Assembly (NCBI GenBank): GCA_950022655.1
Contig: OX465591.1
Location: 49,714,478-49,778,477, forward strand
Source of the DNA: Alentia gelatinosa
Lineage: Eukaryota > Annelida > Polychaeta > Phyllodocida > Polynoidae
Length of the DNA stretch: 64,000 nucleotides
Reading direction: 5' to 3'
Below, in pieces: positions 1 to 10,559 of the stretch. Under the pieces are notes generated by a model. It was not told where the DNA came from. It saw nothing but the letters and a program-made list of their open reading frames with translations, and did no database searches. A program made the translations under genes and the position numbers. Position 1 is the first letter of the stretch; each line of letters begins with the position of its first letter.

Positions 1-3
1 ACG

Positions 4-600
4 GTGTATAATTCTAGTCTTAAAAGGACAAATTGTGTAAGTAGTCTTAGCGATTCTCACTCATCATGTAAATCTGTTGCTGTACCTTACCAATGTAAAC
101 TTGCCCCAGACTGTGTTCGTGTATCACAGGCTCACTGCACCAGGAACAGCGCATGTGGCGCACCGGTCCGAGCCGATGTAAACCAAAACACAGCCCCGAC
201 AGGGCAAGGCAGCGCACGTGGTGCACCAGCCCGTGTCAATGTAAACAAAAACACCGCCTACGTGACCCACATTTCACAACCTACACACGGTGTGGAATCA
301 AAACAAGCCAGCGGTCGCCACGTGATCGGCACCCCACCTTTCATGATACGCGATGCAGACTTACAATGTGCTGTCGCCAGTATACATCCCTCTCATAACT
401 ATGTTGTGAATGTTTCTTGTGAAAATTCTCGTGTTTCTGATGCTGACATATGTGATATTGATGTTGATGTATGTGAACCTGGTGGTCTCGACTTAGAGTG
501 GGACCACTCTGACTACAGCGATTACCCCGGGGAGAGCGACTTCGGCATTGCACCCGTACCTGACTTGTCGGGTCAGACGGGAATTGAGCAAAATAACTGA
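4..600 (+). pseudogene. DIRS-like element, N-terminal ORF (gag-like or pol leader)
   Basis: Open frame of 198 codons rich in Cys, Ser, Asn and His, ending in an acidic segment and a TGA at 598-600. It is in the same frame as the RT that follows, so the TGA probably interrupts what was one longer ORF or marks an ORF1/ORF2 boundary. No known domain is recognisable. The start may lie before the window. Confidence 0.5.
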
Positions 601-1849
601 TCGCTTAACCTGGAGGAGCCCGACCCCAACCCCGGAGAGGGTGTTGGTGGGGCTGAATCTGTGGCCGCCCCTGCTCTCCTCGACTCGTGCATCCCAAGTT
701 ATGTGGCGACCCTACCGGCGATCGAACACGTGTCGTCTCTAGCTGGCGTTGCCTCAGACGATGACATGAGACGGCCAGTACCCAGCACGCCGCAGCGCAA
801 CCGTGGCCGCGAGCTAGATGAAGCTACGGATGCCATGGTCACTGGACCGGTAGACAAGCCTGCAGCGGCCCGCCTCATACACCCACGACAGTATATGGGC
901 TTTGTGTTGGAGAGGTGGCCACACCCCACTAGGCAAGCTGAGGCGGCTGCCCCTCTACACATGGAAATCTACAGACGTGTCCGGGCTACAGGACTTCCAA
1001 ACTACATGAAAGCCCGCATACCTGTACCATCCCACATGCATTGTGATAACTGGGATCAAGCCCTAATCGGATACCACAACAAGGACGTGGCAATCTTCCT
1101 ACGGTATGGTTGGCCGGCATCATACACTGCTGATGTCTTGCCGACCCCAACAAACCAAAACCATGCTTCTGCTAGGACAGGAGCCGCAGTCGAGGCGTTC
1201 ATCAAAAAAGAACTGTCACTTGACGCTATGCTGGGCCCGTTTGATGGGGACCCGTTCGCCCCCTGGACACAAAAGAGCCCGCTCCTCACCCGACCAAAGC
1301 CCGACACCAACAACGAACATCATGTCATCATGGATCTGAGCTATCCGAATGGCCGTAGTGTGAACGATGGTATCGGGAAACATGTTTTCCAGGGCGAGGA
1401 GACTGGGTACACTTTGCCAGGCATCGTGGATCTGGCTCGCCTTGTGATTGATGCTGACCGCGGTTGTCTTATGTGGAAAGCAGACCTTAGGCGCGCGTAC
1501 CGCCAACTACGTCTTGACCCTTTGGACTACCCTTTACTTGGCCTTAGCCAGTGGTCAGACATTCATCGATATCTGCCCATCCTTTGGCTGTCGATTTTCA
1601 CGCAGCGCCCAACAGCGGGTGTCAAACGGCCTCTGTTGGGTGATGGCGCAGCGATATGATACACACATACTTGCGTACGTCAATGATTTCGTGGCTGTTC
1701 ACGAATCCTTCGAGGCCGCGGCCCAGTCATTCGCTGGTTTTGAGGGCACGTGCGAAGAACTTGGCGCTGAACTGGCACAAGAGAAATCGTTCTTTCCCTC
1801 AACGAAGTTGGACTGGTTGGGTTTCTCTGTGGACGTGAGCTGGCGCTGA
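601..1849 (+). pseudogene. DIRS-like reverse transcriptase, frameshifted
   Basis: Frame 1 from 601 to about 1560 contains RT fingers/palm signatures: a PLLTRPKPD-like motif, VIMDLSYPNGRSVNDGI and the first catalytic Asp region WKADLRRAYRQLRLDP. After about 1555 the similarity continues in frame 2 (to 1849), with CPSFGCRFS and the catalytic box as YVNDF. The family normally has Y-x-D-D or V-D-D there, so the first Asp has become Asn. Frameshift plus catalytic substitution make the enzyme inactive. Confidence 0.8.
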
Positions 1850-2037
1850 TTGAGGCAACGCATGATGTGGAAATCGTGGTTACTCACGAACACGGAGCAA
1901 CGCTAATACTCGCAGATGCCCTATCCCGCGCAAGCACGGATAGGCGTATGGTGGGCAAGGCGGCAATGTTGATAGAGGATAAGAAACTTAAGTGGCGTCA
2001 GCCAATCGACTTAATGTATCTTTTCTCTCCTACGTAG
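1846..2037 (+). pseudogene. DIRS-like RNase H C-terminal tail
   Basis: Frame returns to 1 and reads through VVTHEHG...LILADALSRAST to a TAG at 2035-2037. The ADALSR box is the usual end of the RNase H domain in DIRS and gypsy elements. The thumb and most of RNase H that should separate it from the palm are missing, so an internal deletion at about 1847 is likely. Confidence 0.65.
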
Positions 2038-2973
2038 CCCCTCCCTCCCATACCCTACATCTTTCGTATCTTTTCAGACCGAACAAACGTCAACCTCGCA
2101 AGCCAACTTCAAAGATCTTGGGCTGCCGCCACATCAACTGGAACCACTGAGAACCGACGGAGACAGGCGACTACATACGTCGCTTTCATGATGCAACACG
2201 ACTTCAATAGCCCTGCTTCGGTAAAAAATTACGTGTCGGGTGCAAAGAACTATTTGAGACTCACCGGCGGAGACGCATCTGCTTTCTCTGCTCCTCTCCC
2301 AACACTCACTCTCCGGGGAACTGAGAAATTATCTTCCCACGTTCCGCAACCTGTGGCCCCATTACCTCTACACCTCCTTAGACTGGCCGCTATGGCGCTA
2401 GGGAAAGGGGGCCTAACTACACTTCCTATGAAGCCTGTCCTCCTCCTTGGTTTTACGACCATGCTGCGACAATCAAACTTATTAACACCTGATGGTGCCC
2501 TCCGGGGCCATCATACACTACGTCGCACGGACATCACCTCCTCATCAGAAGGCCTGACTATCGTGGTCCACTCTACTAAGATGACAACGGCTGCTGCCGT
2601 TTTCTCAATCCCGGTTTTGCGGGTAGGAGGCGCCTTATGCCCGACCGAGACCTGGGATAACTACACCCGCCTATTTCCTGCAACGTCTCTGTCTCCTGCC
2701 TTCATCGATCAAGCCGGCCACCCATTACGCCCATCTCTTGTTCTACCAACGATTAGGGCGACACTACGAGCTGTGGGATACCCTGGAGCTAACGCTTTCA
2801 CGCTCCACAGTCTACGCCGCACGGGGGCCCGCCAGGCTGCGCAACTGGGCGTACCCGAGACCCTGATCATGCAGCATGGAGCCTGGACCTCCACTACAGG
2901 ATATCGTGCCTATGTCCCTAAGGACATCCCTAAAATCACGGCGTCAACACTTGCAAAAACCTTGGCTTCTTAA
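2038..2973 (+). CDS. Tyrosine recombinase of DIRS-like element
   Basis: Open for about 312 codons after the TAG at 2037; the first ATG in the ORF is at 2188. The C-terminal catalytic domain shows the tyrosine recombinase constellation: first Arg in TMLRQSNLL, the HxxR box as HSLRRTGARQAAQLG, the following His in QHGAWTS and the nucleophile Tyr just after (STTGYRAYVP). These enzymes integrate DIRS cDNA circles by strand exchange through a covalent 3'-phosphotyrosine. All four catalytic positions are present, so this is the best-preserved part of the element. The true translation start is unclear. Confidence 0.85.
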   Translation, partial: PLPPIPYIFRIFSDRTNVNLASQLQRSWAAATSTGTTENRRRQATTYVAFMMQHDFNSPASVKNYVSGAKNYLRLTGGDASAFSAPLPTLTLRGTEKLSSHVPQPVAPLPLHLLRLAAMALGKGGLTTLPMKPVLLLGFTTMLRQSNLLTPDGALRGHHTLRRTDITSSSEGLTIVVHSTKMTTAAAVFSIPVLRVGGALCPTETWDNYTRLFPATSLSPAFIDQAGHPLRPSLVLPTIRATLRAVGYPGANAFTLHSLRRTGARQAAQLGVPETLIMQHGAWTSTTGYRAYVPKDIPKITASTLAKTLAS

Positions 2974-3040
2974 AATGTCTTATCATCTTACTGACGACTG
3001 TGATGTCTTTTATCATTCTTATTATAAAATATGTTTTGTG

Positions 3041-3119
3041 AATAAAACTATTTTATCGGCACTCCGGCTTTGTAATTGGAATTAATTGTAAATTAATATT
3101 AATTTCTGCCGGAGTGTCC
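3041..3119 (+). terminator. Poly(A) signal and inverted repeat at 3' end of DIRS-like element
   Basis: AATAAA at 3041-3046 is about 70 bases past the recombinase stop. GGCACTCCGGC (3058-3068) pairs with GCCGGAGTGTCC (3108-3119), an 11-bp stem around an AT-rich loop. Confidence 0.5.
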
Positions 3120-3370
3120 TACTACTCTTAACATAGATACGAAATTCACATTCGTTTACTGACTCTACTTAGTCATTCATCACGTGACCACGACGTCACC
3201 CCAGTTCATTCTCAATTTCGTTTTCTATTAACCTAAAATTATCCAATCCACTGATAAGCTCAGTGGTTGGGTAGTTTTCGGGTCCGCACATTTAAGGTAT
3301 ATGTGCGGATCATCAATTCATACTCTACGATCTAATCTCATTCCTCCTCATTTGATATAATAATAATCTT

Positions 3371-3673
3371 ATGCCTCTGCCTGAAATTAAACAAAAAGGT
3401 CTAAAATTCGTAGGACAAAATATACGTAGTTTATTTTCTAAGAAAGAAGAAGTATATGATGCTTTTAAGGGTGCCCAGTTTATATGTATTACCGAAACAC
3501 TTCTACATGAGTTATATGAAGACAAAATATTGAACCTAGAGGGATATAGTTTGATTAGATTAGATAGGGCAACAGGTAATTGGGGCGGGTTTGTTGTTAT
3601 ATCTGAGCAGAGTACTCACCCTATACCACAATTTAAATTAGTATCTAACAGAATCTCTATAATCTGTAAGTAG
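3371..3673 (+). pseudogene. LINE apurinic-like endonuclease, N-terminal fragment
   Basis: About 100 codons with the EN signatures QNIRSLFSKKEE (N-terminal Asn motif) and FICITETLLHE (catalytic Glu motif), then GYSLIRLDR and a Gly-rich turn. The ORF stops at 3671-3673. The distal EN motifs (GDFN, SDH) are not found, so the domain is truncated. Confidence 0.75.
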
Positions 3674-4080
3674 GGCTTATAAACAACCGACTATGAGAAG
3701 GTCTTTATTTATCTGTGTTATTGTCAGAATATGACTAATTGTTCTAAGAAAAGACACTGATTGGCTTGAAATTACCCTATAAGTTTAAAGTGTGAACTTA
3801 ATTTTTGGACATCGTTATAGTTACAAACGATAAATCTCCAAAGTAAGATTTTGTATAATGAAAAACTCCTCCGAAGAACTAACATACGATTGAATACTTA
3901 TAATACTGTGCTTGATTATTATGACTCAAAGTCAAGATAGAGATATAATTATTTGTATATGTTGCAATTTACAATGACTATATGTCTGGCTACCATTCAG
4001 ATCATCTCATCACACTAAGTTCATGGATTTGATGTATAAGCTATTAGAAGCCCAATGACAGTGAGTAGCATCGTACCAAA

Positions 4081-4368
4081 ATGTATATACAGAATTACCC
4101 TGTACAACTCCTAAATATGATTAAGCACGGTAAAGACCTTGTTAAAAGACACAACGTAACTAAAAATACTACATTACTTAAGGAAATACGCAGAATATCG
4201 CGAGATATCAGATATAAAATAAAACTAGAAAAAGGCGAATTCTGCAAAAATAAACTGATTGAAACCCGGTATCATCCTAAAAAATTCTGGAGTGTAATAA
4301 ACGAGTTGCTAAATCCGAAATCAGAAGAACAACAATGTGTTATAGAGGAGGATGGATGCCTATTTTAG
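4081..4368 (+). pseudogene. LINE linker between EN and RT
   Basis: Lys/Arg-rich helical segment ending in KKFWSVINELLNP, the usual connector (FWxxxNxLL) between endonuclease and RT in CR1/Jockey-like elements. Bounded by stops on both sides. Confidence 0.6.
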
Positions 4369-4464
4369 ATATACCAGATTATATAAATAAGTTTTTTTTA
4401 CAGAAATCAGAGAAGTTTTGTTTAAAGATATAATTCAAGTAGTAATAACTGACTACTTGAGTAT

Positions 4465-5260
4465 TTGAAATCACTTAACGAAGATGGTAGTATTGACAAC
4501 TACCCGATAGAGTTTACAGAATGTGAAGCATTGGAGAAATTAAAGGATATATGTCCATATAAGTTGAGCGGGATTGCAGATGTATCAGCAAAAACAATAA
4601 TAGACAGCCTGGTTTTTCAATCGGAAAAGTTTGTTCAGATGTGTAACACATCAGTCCATAGCATGAGATTTCCAAAAACCTGGAAAAACAGCAAATCCAT
4701 TGATAACTGGAGACCAATGTCCTTGCTCAAATTGTCCAGTAAAGTATTAGAAAAATTAATCCAAGCAAAAATATATGAATTATTAAACGAAGCTGAGGTT
4801 TTCGTGAAAAGACAATATGGTTTTAGACCAAAGCATAGTACCAGGGATGCCATTTTCTATTTGTTGAAACAATTGTATGAGGCAAGAGGGAAAGGCCAAT
4901 ATAGTGTGCTATGTTTTGTCGATTATCACAAGGCATTCGATTCGATTAATCATGAACTATTGTTATTGAAATTCAGTAAGATACTAAAATTGCCAAAAAA
5001 TATTGTGAACTGGATATTCGATTATTTATTAAACAGAAACCCAGTAGTAAGAATCAATAAGAAAGAATCTAAAAGTAAAAATATCAATTATGGAGTCCCT
5101 CAGGGATCAGTTTTAGGCCCTCTTCTTTTTATTTTATTTGTTAACGATTTAGGAAAGCAAAGAATCTAATTCTATTCAATATTCCGACGATCTGATTTTG
5201 TTTAGTTCCTGTAAGGAATTTGAAAATGCTGAAAAGGAAATACAAGAAGATATAAATACT
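4465..5260 (+). pseudogene. LINE reverse transcriptase core
   Basis: RT blocks are readable in order: WKNSKSIDNWRPMSLL, QYGFRPKHSTRDAI, the first catalytic Asp in CFVDYHKAFDSINHELL, NYGVPQGSVLGPLLFILFVNDL, then, after a stop at 5169 and a shift of frame, the catalytic box as IQYSDDLILFSS at about 5176-5211. The usual Ala of YADD is Ser. The ORF is broken between the GVPQG block and the YxDD box, so it is not functional as it stands. Confidence 0.8.
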
Positions 5261-5271
5261 CTGTCTACCTG

Positions 5272-5649
5272 TTGTTTAAAAAATGGTCTTACAGTAAATT
5301 TGAAAAAAAACCAAAGGTATTATGTATAGGAACACAAGCGAAACTGAACGTAGCAAGGGAACTGAATTTGTATATGAACAATGTTAAACTCACTAACTGT
5401 AATAAATACAAATATCTGGGAGTCACAGTAGATAATATAATGTTGTGGATTCCACATGTAAACGATATCGTTAAGACTGTTGTGAGCAAACTGTATAAAT
5501 TGTCAAAAATTCGCAACTGTCTCACTTATGAGGATGCCAGAAATGTATATGTGGGAACCATCATAGCACACATGGAGTATTTATATAGAACTGCATCGAG
5601 AATCGTAGAAATAGACAATACTTCACGAGTTTGGCTGGGCCGTCATTGA
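5272..5649 (+). pseudogene. LINE RT thumb / C-terminal part, interrupted by a foldback insertion
   Basis: YKYLGVTVDNIMLW and SKLYKLSKIRNCL are the post-palm motifs of CR1/Jockey RTs. The frame runs into the 5' arm of the foldback element at about 5585 and stops at 5649 inside it. Confidence 0.7.
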
Positions 5650-5727
5650 GGCGAAGCCGAGTGATGATTACGGCCCAGCCAAACTCGTGGAGTATTGTCT
5701 ATTTTACGATTCGAGTGCAGTTCTGGA
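5585..5727. repeat. Foldback (long-palindrome) element inserted in LINE
   Basis: About 60-bp arms (GAACTGCATCGAGAATCGTA... with its inverse ending at 5727) fold onto each other with only a few mismatches. The tip reads TGAGGCGAAGCCGAGTGATG. It interrupts the RT frame of the LINE, so it arrived after the LINE. It is probably a non-autonomous foldback/MITE. Confidence 0.8.
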
Positions 5728-6008
5728 TCTATCTTACCCCTTTCTATGACATTAAATATCATCACAACTTCAGAATAATCAGAATATACTTAGCAAATCC
5801 ACTACGCCACAGCTGTGGCGTAGTATTGTCACTTTACCAGGGTGATCGTTGAGTATATTTTTCTAATGTTATTCCTATGGCCAAACTTGTACTAGGGGTG
5901 AGATAATGTTCGTTCATATATAATAGCTTTAGGAAGAGAGACATTGGAAGTATAACCAAATTACATAATAGAGGATTACGAATCTTACTATGACACAAAT
6001 CAAGGTAT

Positions 6009-6314
6009 ATGTCTTCAAAGATAATGAGTGAACAGTGCAATATTGACACACTGGAAGACGGAAGAAACATTCAACTGCTATGCATCATGTACAAAAATAG
6101 AAACAATGAGGAATGGGTTGACACCAGAATGAGACGCACCAGGACTCAAAATAAAATACTCTTCCAAGTGAACAGAACTAAATATACCACCGTATACAAG
6201 AGTCCTTACCAAAGGGGGGCTCGTATGGGGAATGCACTTGGAGATGAGCTACATAATATACCGGACAAAGAATGCTTCAAAAGAAAACCAGAACAGGAAT
6301 ATCAAAAAGCATAA
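6009..6314 (+). pseudogene. LINE C-terminal domain fragment
   Basis: The text around QLLCIMYKNRNNEEWV and YQRGARMGNALGDELHNI matches the conserved C-terminal tail of CR1/Jockey-like ORF2 proteins (pattern LLxxMYKxxNN ... RGAxxWNxLPxxI). It continues the LINE after the foldback insertion. 5730-6008 between them is decayed LINE sequence. Confidence 0.65.
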
Positions 6315-6351
6315 TAATCATATACGTTGGGACGTTGGGACAGTATACTGT

Positions 6352-6500
6352 TGATATTATCATGAAATATCACGAAATTTCATATGACTGTTTATATGGC
6401 ATGAGTTGTCTTCGCGGCAAGATATCACGAAGTGGAGCTGAGTGATATCTGTAGCGGAAGACAATGAATGCCATATAAACAATTATATGAAATTGAGTGA
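6352..6500. repeat. Foldback hairpin
   Basis: Left arm ...ATATCACGAAATTTCATAT...GTTTATATGGCATGAGTTGTCTTC and the inverted right arm ...GAAGACAATGAATGCCATATAAACAATTATATGAAATT pair over about 60 bp. The tip is CACGAAGTGGAGCTGAGTGA, resembling the tip of the element at 5585-5727 although the arms differ. Confidence 0.75.
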
Positions 6501-6589
6501 TGTTTAGATTTTATCCTACCCTGTTACATATTTTTAACTTCATATGTCACCAGACCCACGTTGTCCCGCAGTGTCTCTGGCATACAGAA

Positions 6590-6640
6590 AAGGTTCTACA
6601 TGTAAGAGCCTAGATTATCAAACAGGCCCCTAGTAACCCC
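6590..6640. repeat. Dispersed repeat end, also in copies A and B of the array
   Basis: GTAAGAGCCTAGATTATCAAACAGGCCCCTA resembles 27964-27996 (GTACGAGCCTAGGCTATTAAACAGACCCCTG) and its B counterpart near 46137. It looks like the terminal part of a MITE. 6641-6904 next to it holds nothing recognisable. Confidence 0.45.
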
Positions 6641-6903
6641 CTCCTATAAATACACAATTTCCCAGTAGAGATTTAATTTATAAACAGACGCATGGAGGAA
6701 GTAGACAGAAGTAGAAGTAACACTCGATTTTGGCTACGATTAGTCAACTGCCAGAGAACCTAGTTCCTGCCATTTACTAAATTTTGAAGCAGAATCCGTG
6801 TATTTGAACATATAGAGATGGCTATATAAATGTGTCCATTACCTTTATGTGGTGTAAAAGGTGTTAGAGAGAAAGGCAAGTTGTCAAGGAACATCCCGTG
6901 GTA

Positions 6904-7472
6904 CCTGGGAGCTGTTTCAATAGTTTTGGCGAACTCTCGTTGTAGCTCTCCCCCCTCCGATTGAAGAGCCTGTCACCAGCGAGCGGCATCTCAGAGCGAT
7001 GCGGCACCAACAGCGGTAGTAACCGTTTCAGTGGTAAGCGAGGTCTCATTGTTAGTACCGCTTGGTAATCACTGCACACTGCACCGCTAGTCTAACCTAC
7101 ATTAACTCTGTTAGCGTCACACTAGACTGGAACGGCGCAGTGTGGAATAACTGTGGGCAAGAGTTAGACGCCACAGCGCACTCTCCAAGCAGAGAGCCTA
7201 CGCCCTACTTCCTACGGCCACTTGTATTCCCAAGCGATAGTGCCCCGAACGATCTGCTAGGAGAGTGACCACACCGAGACCTTTCAAGCCGGGTGCAGCT
7301 GTACTGGAAGCGGAGCGCCGCTTCACCGCAATGTGAGCGGCGTGTCAACCCCAACAGCGACGCCCCTTCTGCAACGAGACTGGAAAATGTCCGCTGTGAC
7401 TGCCGCTTCTTACTCTCGCTTCCCATTTGGCCATTCCATCACACCCCCCCCCAGTAGTGAAACAGCTCCCAG
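6904..7472. mobile_element. MITE with CTGGGAGCTGTTTCA termini
   Basis: CTGGGAGCTGTTTCAATAG at 6905 is mirrored by CAGTAGTGAAACAGCTCCCAG ending at 7472, giving terminal inverted repeats of about 20 bp around 530 bp of non-coding DNA. The CTGTTTCA(C) core recurs in other elements of the window (37663-38337, 63058-63309). Open frames inside are chance ORFs. No clean target duplication was found. Confidence 0.65.
7179..7267. repeat. Short inverted element CACTCTCCNAGCAGA
   Basis: CACTCTCCAAGCAGAG (7179-7194) faces GATCTGCTAGGAGAGTG (7251-7267). The same 16-17-bp inverted pair is found at 15506-15588, 39364-39420 and 57161-57217, and as a single half at 14502-14519. Confidence 0.6.
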
Positions 7473-8098
7473 CTCTGTTAGGTCGCTCTGTCAGGTGGCT
7501 GTCTATAGACGAACTAACCACTTACCGCAGTACCACTTAGATCACCAGCCTTATGTAGGTGGAGTCACCTACTTAACTCATTAAATCTTTCTATCATTAT
7601 GATAGTTTGGAACATGTACAAATTAGAAATGCTAAAAAAGATACTATGTCACCATGATACTATGTCAACAGCAATTATATGAAAAGAGCTTACCTTGAGA
7701 CGGACAAAGGAACTGAACTATGTAGAAACAAAAAGAACTCGCCATAGAAATGAGATGGCATATAGCTATAATGTTCTACTAGATAATATGTTCTTACAAA
7801 TACATTTAATTGACATCTCATATATTATGCCATTTTCTTGTTTTCTCTTCCTTTGTATACTGACTGTATGAACATCAACACTGCACAAGGCCGAATCAAC
7901 ATCCGACAGGAACAAAGAGGGAAGTCAAACAAGCTAGGCACCCGCTCATTACTAATATCTTATCCTTCAATCAATATATCACCCCACGGTCAACAAACGT
8001 TAAGCTGTATTCTGCCGCAACCTAGCCAGGTCACACCGGAAGGACAAGTATTTTCTATTACTATTTTATATATTGGATGTAAGAAGACAGATTAGGAA
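7473..8098. other. Non-coding stretch upstream of second LINE
   Basis: AT-rich with no homology I recognise. The 85-codon frame at 7838-8095 ends four bases before the LINE ORF start and could belong to the LINE 5' leader or a truncated ORF1, but it shows no motif (no zinc knuckle, no coiled coil). Confidence 0.4.
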
Positions 8099-9970
8099 AT
8101 GGTATCCGATGATCAACCAGAGCCGGAGAGGCATGGGGTTGATATCGACTCCATAAAGTTTGTTGTTGTGGGAAATAGCCCCACTAGCACCATGAGGGAT
8201 TATGCTACATACCGAACGGGTGATGATAACTTCTTAATGGGAAGAAGGGGCACACACATAACTCACTTGAATATCCGAAGTCTATGGTCCAACATAGACA
8301 TTTTCAGGGACTTACTGGAAAATGGCAACATTTCATGTGCTTTTATATCAGAAAGCTGGCTGCATGACAAGATCCCGGACAGCCTGGTAGCTATCAATAA
8401 CTATGATCTAGTGAGACTTGATCGACAAACTATAGGAAGAGATGGTGAAACTAAGAAAGGTGGTGGATTAGCTGCATATATCCACTCTGATTATTCAATA
8501 TCAAAAGATACCCTAGCGCATCTAAATCGTAGTGATGAACATATTGAAGCGCAGTGGTTTATGTTAAATAGAAATTATCAAAAGAAATACATATATGCAA
8601 TACTTATAGGCCCCCCCCAACCCCCCCCCCCCACCCCCCGAGGGAACGTAAGTGAGTTTTTGGAATATCTTAATAATTGTATACTGGAGATAAAGAGTAC
8701 TCCTAACGAGCAAATAGTAATTATAGGTGACATCAATATTGACTATTTAGACAAAGACGATGCGGATACCAAACGGCTAAAGGATTTTCTAAAGCTAAAT
8801 GGTATGCAGCAGTTGATAGATACCCCAACACACCTTGATCCCAATACAAAACATAGCTTAATAGACATGATTATAACTAATGTCACAGATCAGACGGAGA
8901 GTGGTATTCTGTCACTGAACATCAGTGATCATCTAATGATCTATGTATCGATAAAAAAGGAAAAGAAGATACATGTACAGTTAAGTTCTACGGGACGTAC
9001 TTATAGAGATTATGATAAGGAATTATATGCAACACTATTGAAAAATAACAAATGGGATGACTTATGGATGATAAATAACCCGGAAGAAGCATGGCAGAAA
9101 ATGATCGCTGAAATAACCAAATTACTGGATCCCATGTGTCCCATTAGAAACTTCAAGACTAAAAGAAAGAAAGCTGACTGGATGACAGCCCAATTACTTG
9201 CATTGATTAGAGAAAAGGATCTCATGATGAAGCAAGCGATAAAGACAAAAAATGTTGATGATTTTAACAGAGCTAGAAGGATGAGAAACCATACTAAACT
9301 TGAAGTAAAAAGAGCAAAACACGAATACTATAACAACTTACTAGAAGAGAATAAGAAAACCCCTATAACATTTTGGAGAAATGTCAACGATGTCCTTGCG
9401 CCATCAAAAAATGGCATACACAAAATACACCTGACGAAAACGGATGGTAGTGGAGAGATACACGAAAAGGAAGTCTCTACCCATATTGATGAATTTTTCA
9501 CAACTATTGGTAGTAAGTTAGCGTTAGATCACAATGAACCATGGGACATGACTGACCAGGAAATAAATGGTAGTCTGGACTTAAGCACAGTAAATGAAAA
9601 AGAAGTAAAAAAACTAGTGCAAAATATTAACATTAAAAAACCTTCAGGCATCCAAGATATTTCAACACAAGTACTAAAAGATACTTTCCTAGTGCTACCC
9701 TATCATCTAACTTTTATTATCAATCTCTCAATAACAGGTAAACATTTTCCCAGTTCCTGGAAAAGGACAGTAGTAACACCAATCCCCAAAGGGGGTAACA
9801 AACTAGATGTTAATGATTACAGACCTATTTCAATATTACCACTACCAAGTAAACTAATAGAAAAACTAATACATGCACAAATATACAATTATCTTGAAAC
9901 ACATGACATTCTCTCGAAAAAAACAAGTTGGTTTCCACCCAGGTCTCTCAACAACTATAGCTTTAGCTAA
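8099..9970 (+). pseudogene. LINE ORF2 N-terminal part: endonuclease and RT fingers
   Basis: 623 codons. Endonuclease motifs in order: LNIRSLWSN, CAFISESWLHD (catalytic Glu), GGGLAAYIHSDY, IVIIGDINIDYLD (catalytic Asp), SLIDMIITN and LNISDHLMIYVS (catalytic His). The linker FWRNVNDVLAP follows, then the first RT blocks WKRTVVTPIPKGGN and DYRPISILPLPSKLIEKL. The C-run at 8611-8638 encodes an odd Pro-rich loop in the endonuclease and may be a homopolymer expansion or assembly artefact. The frame is lost at an A-run near 9925, in the QxGF block. Confidence 0.9.
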
Positions 9971-10388
9971 CTTCACTGACGATTTATATAATAATATTAA
10001 CAGCAACCACTCTACTGATGCAATATTTATTGATTTAAAAAAAGCTTTCGATACCATTGACCATAACATACTTCTTAATAAACTTAACAAATATAACTTT
10101 ACAGAAAATTCAATTCGCTGGTTCCGCAGCTATTTGACTAATAGGACTCAACAAACAAAATGTAATAATGTTATCTCTCCACCTTTAAAAATCACGCATG
10201 GTGTTCCCCAGGGTTCCACCCTGGGACCCCTTCTCTTTATTCTATATATAAACGACTCTACATACACACTCACTAACTCCAAGATTCAATTATATGCTGA
10301 CGATACAGTACTCTATAGAAATAACGTAAACCACTCGCAGGAAAACAGAACCATACTTTATAATGACCTACATACTTTCAGTAAATAG
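9922..10388 (+). pseudogene. LINE ORF2 RT catalytic core
   Basis: Continues the previous ORF in another frame: QVGFHPGLSTTIAL, AIFIDLKKAFDTIDHNIL (first Asp), THGVPQGSTLGPLLFILYIND and the catalytic YADDTVLY box. All three catalytic Asp are present, so one shift in the A7 run near 9925 is the main lesion here. A TAG at 10386 follows KTFSK-like sequence. Confidence 0.88.
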
Positions 10389-10559
10389 TGTGAAAAAAAT
10401 AAATTAACAATCAATATCTCAAAGACTAAATTCATGATTTTTTCCACCAAAAATAAGATAAAACAAATAAAGCCAGAACCACCTACCTTGAAACAGAAAA
10501 CTATACTTACCTCGGACTGATTCTTGACCAGCAGCTGGATCTTAGAAAGCATTTATTAA

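Larger units (their letters stand above)
1..3360 (+). mobile_element. DIRS-like tyrosine-recombinase retrotransposon, degraded, 5' end cut by window
   Basis: Order of parts: an N-terminal ORF, a reverse transcriptase, an RNase H-like tail and a tyrosine recombinase, all on the plus strand, with no DDE integrase. That combination defines the DIRS/Ngaro/PAT group. The RT part carries an in-frame stop and frameshifts, and the RT-RNase H junction looks internally deleted, whereas the recombinase is open. A poly(A) signal AATAAA lies at 3041-3046 and an inverted repeat (3058-3068 with 3108-3119) follows it, as expected for the terminal structures of such elements. The exact 3' end is uncertain; another short hairpin (GTCCGCACAT...ATGTGCGGATC) lies near 3280-3313. 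Confidence 0.85.
3371..6314 (+). mobile_element. LINE (CR1/Jockey-like), decayed
   Basis: An endonuclease fragment, a reverse transcriptase and a C-terminal domain follow in order on the plus strand, broken by many stops and frameshifts. The clade cannot be settled by eye; the single-ORF EN-RT layout and the GVPQGSVLGPLLF block fit the CR1/L2/Jockey branch. A foldback element (5585-5727) is inserted in the RT/C-terminal part. 3674-4080 is highly decayed sequence between EN and linker with no usable frame. Confidence 0.8.
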
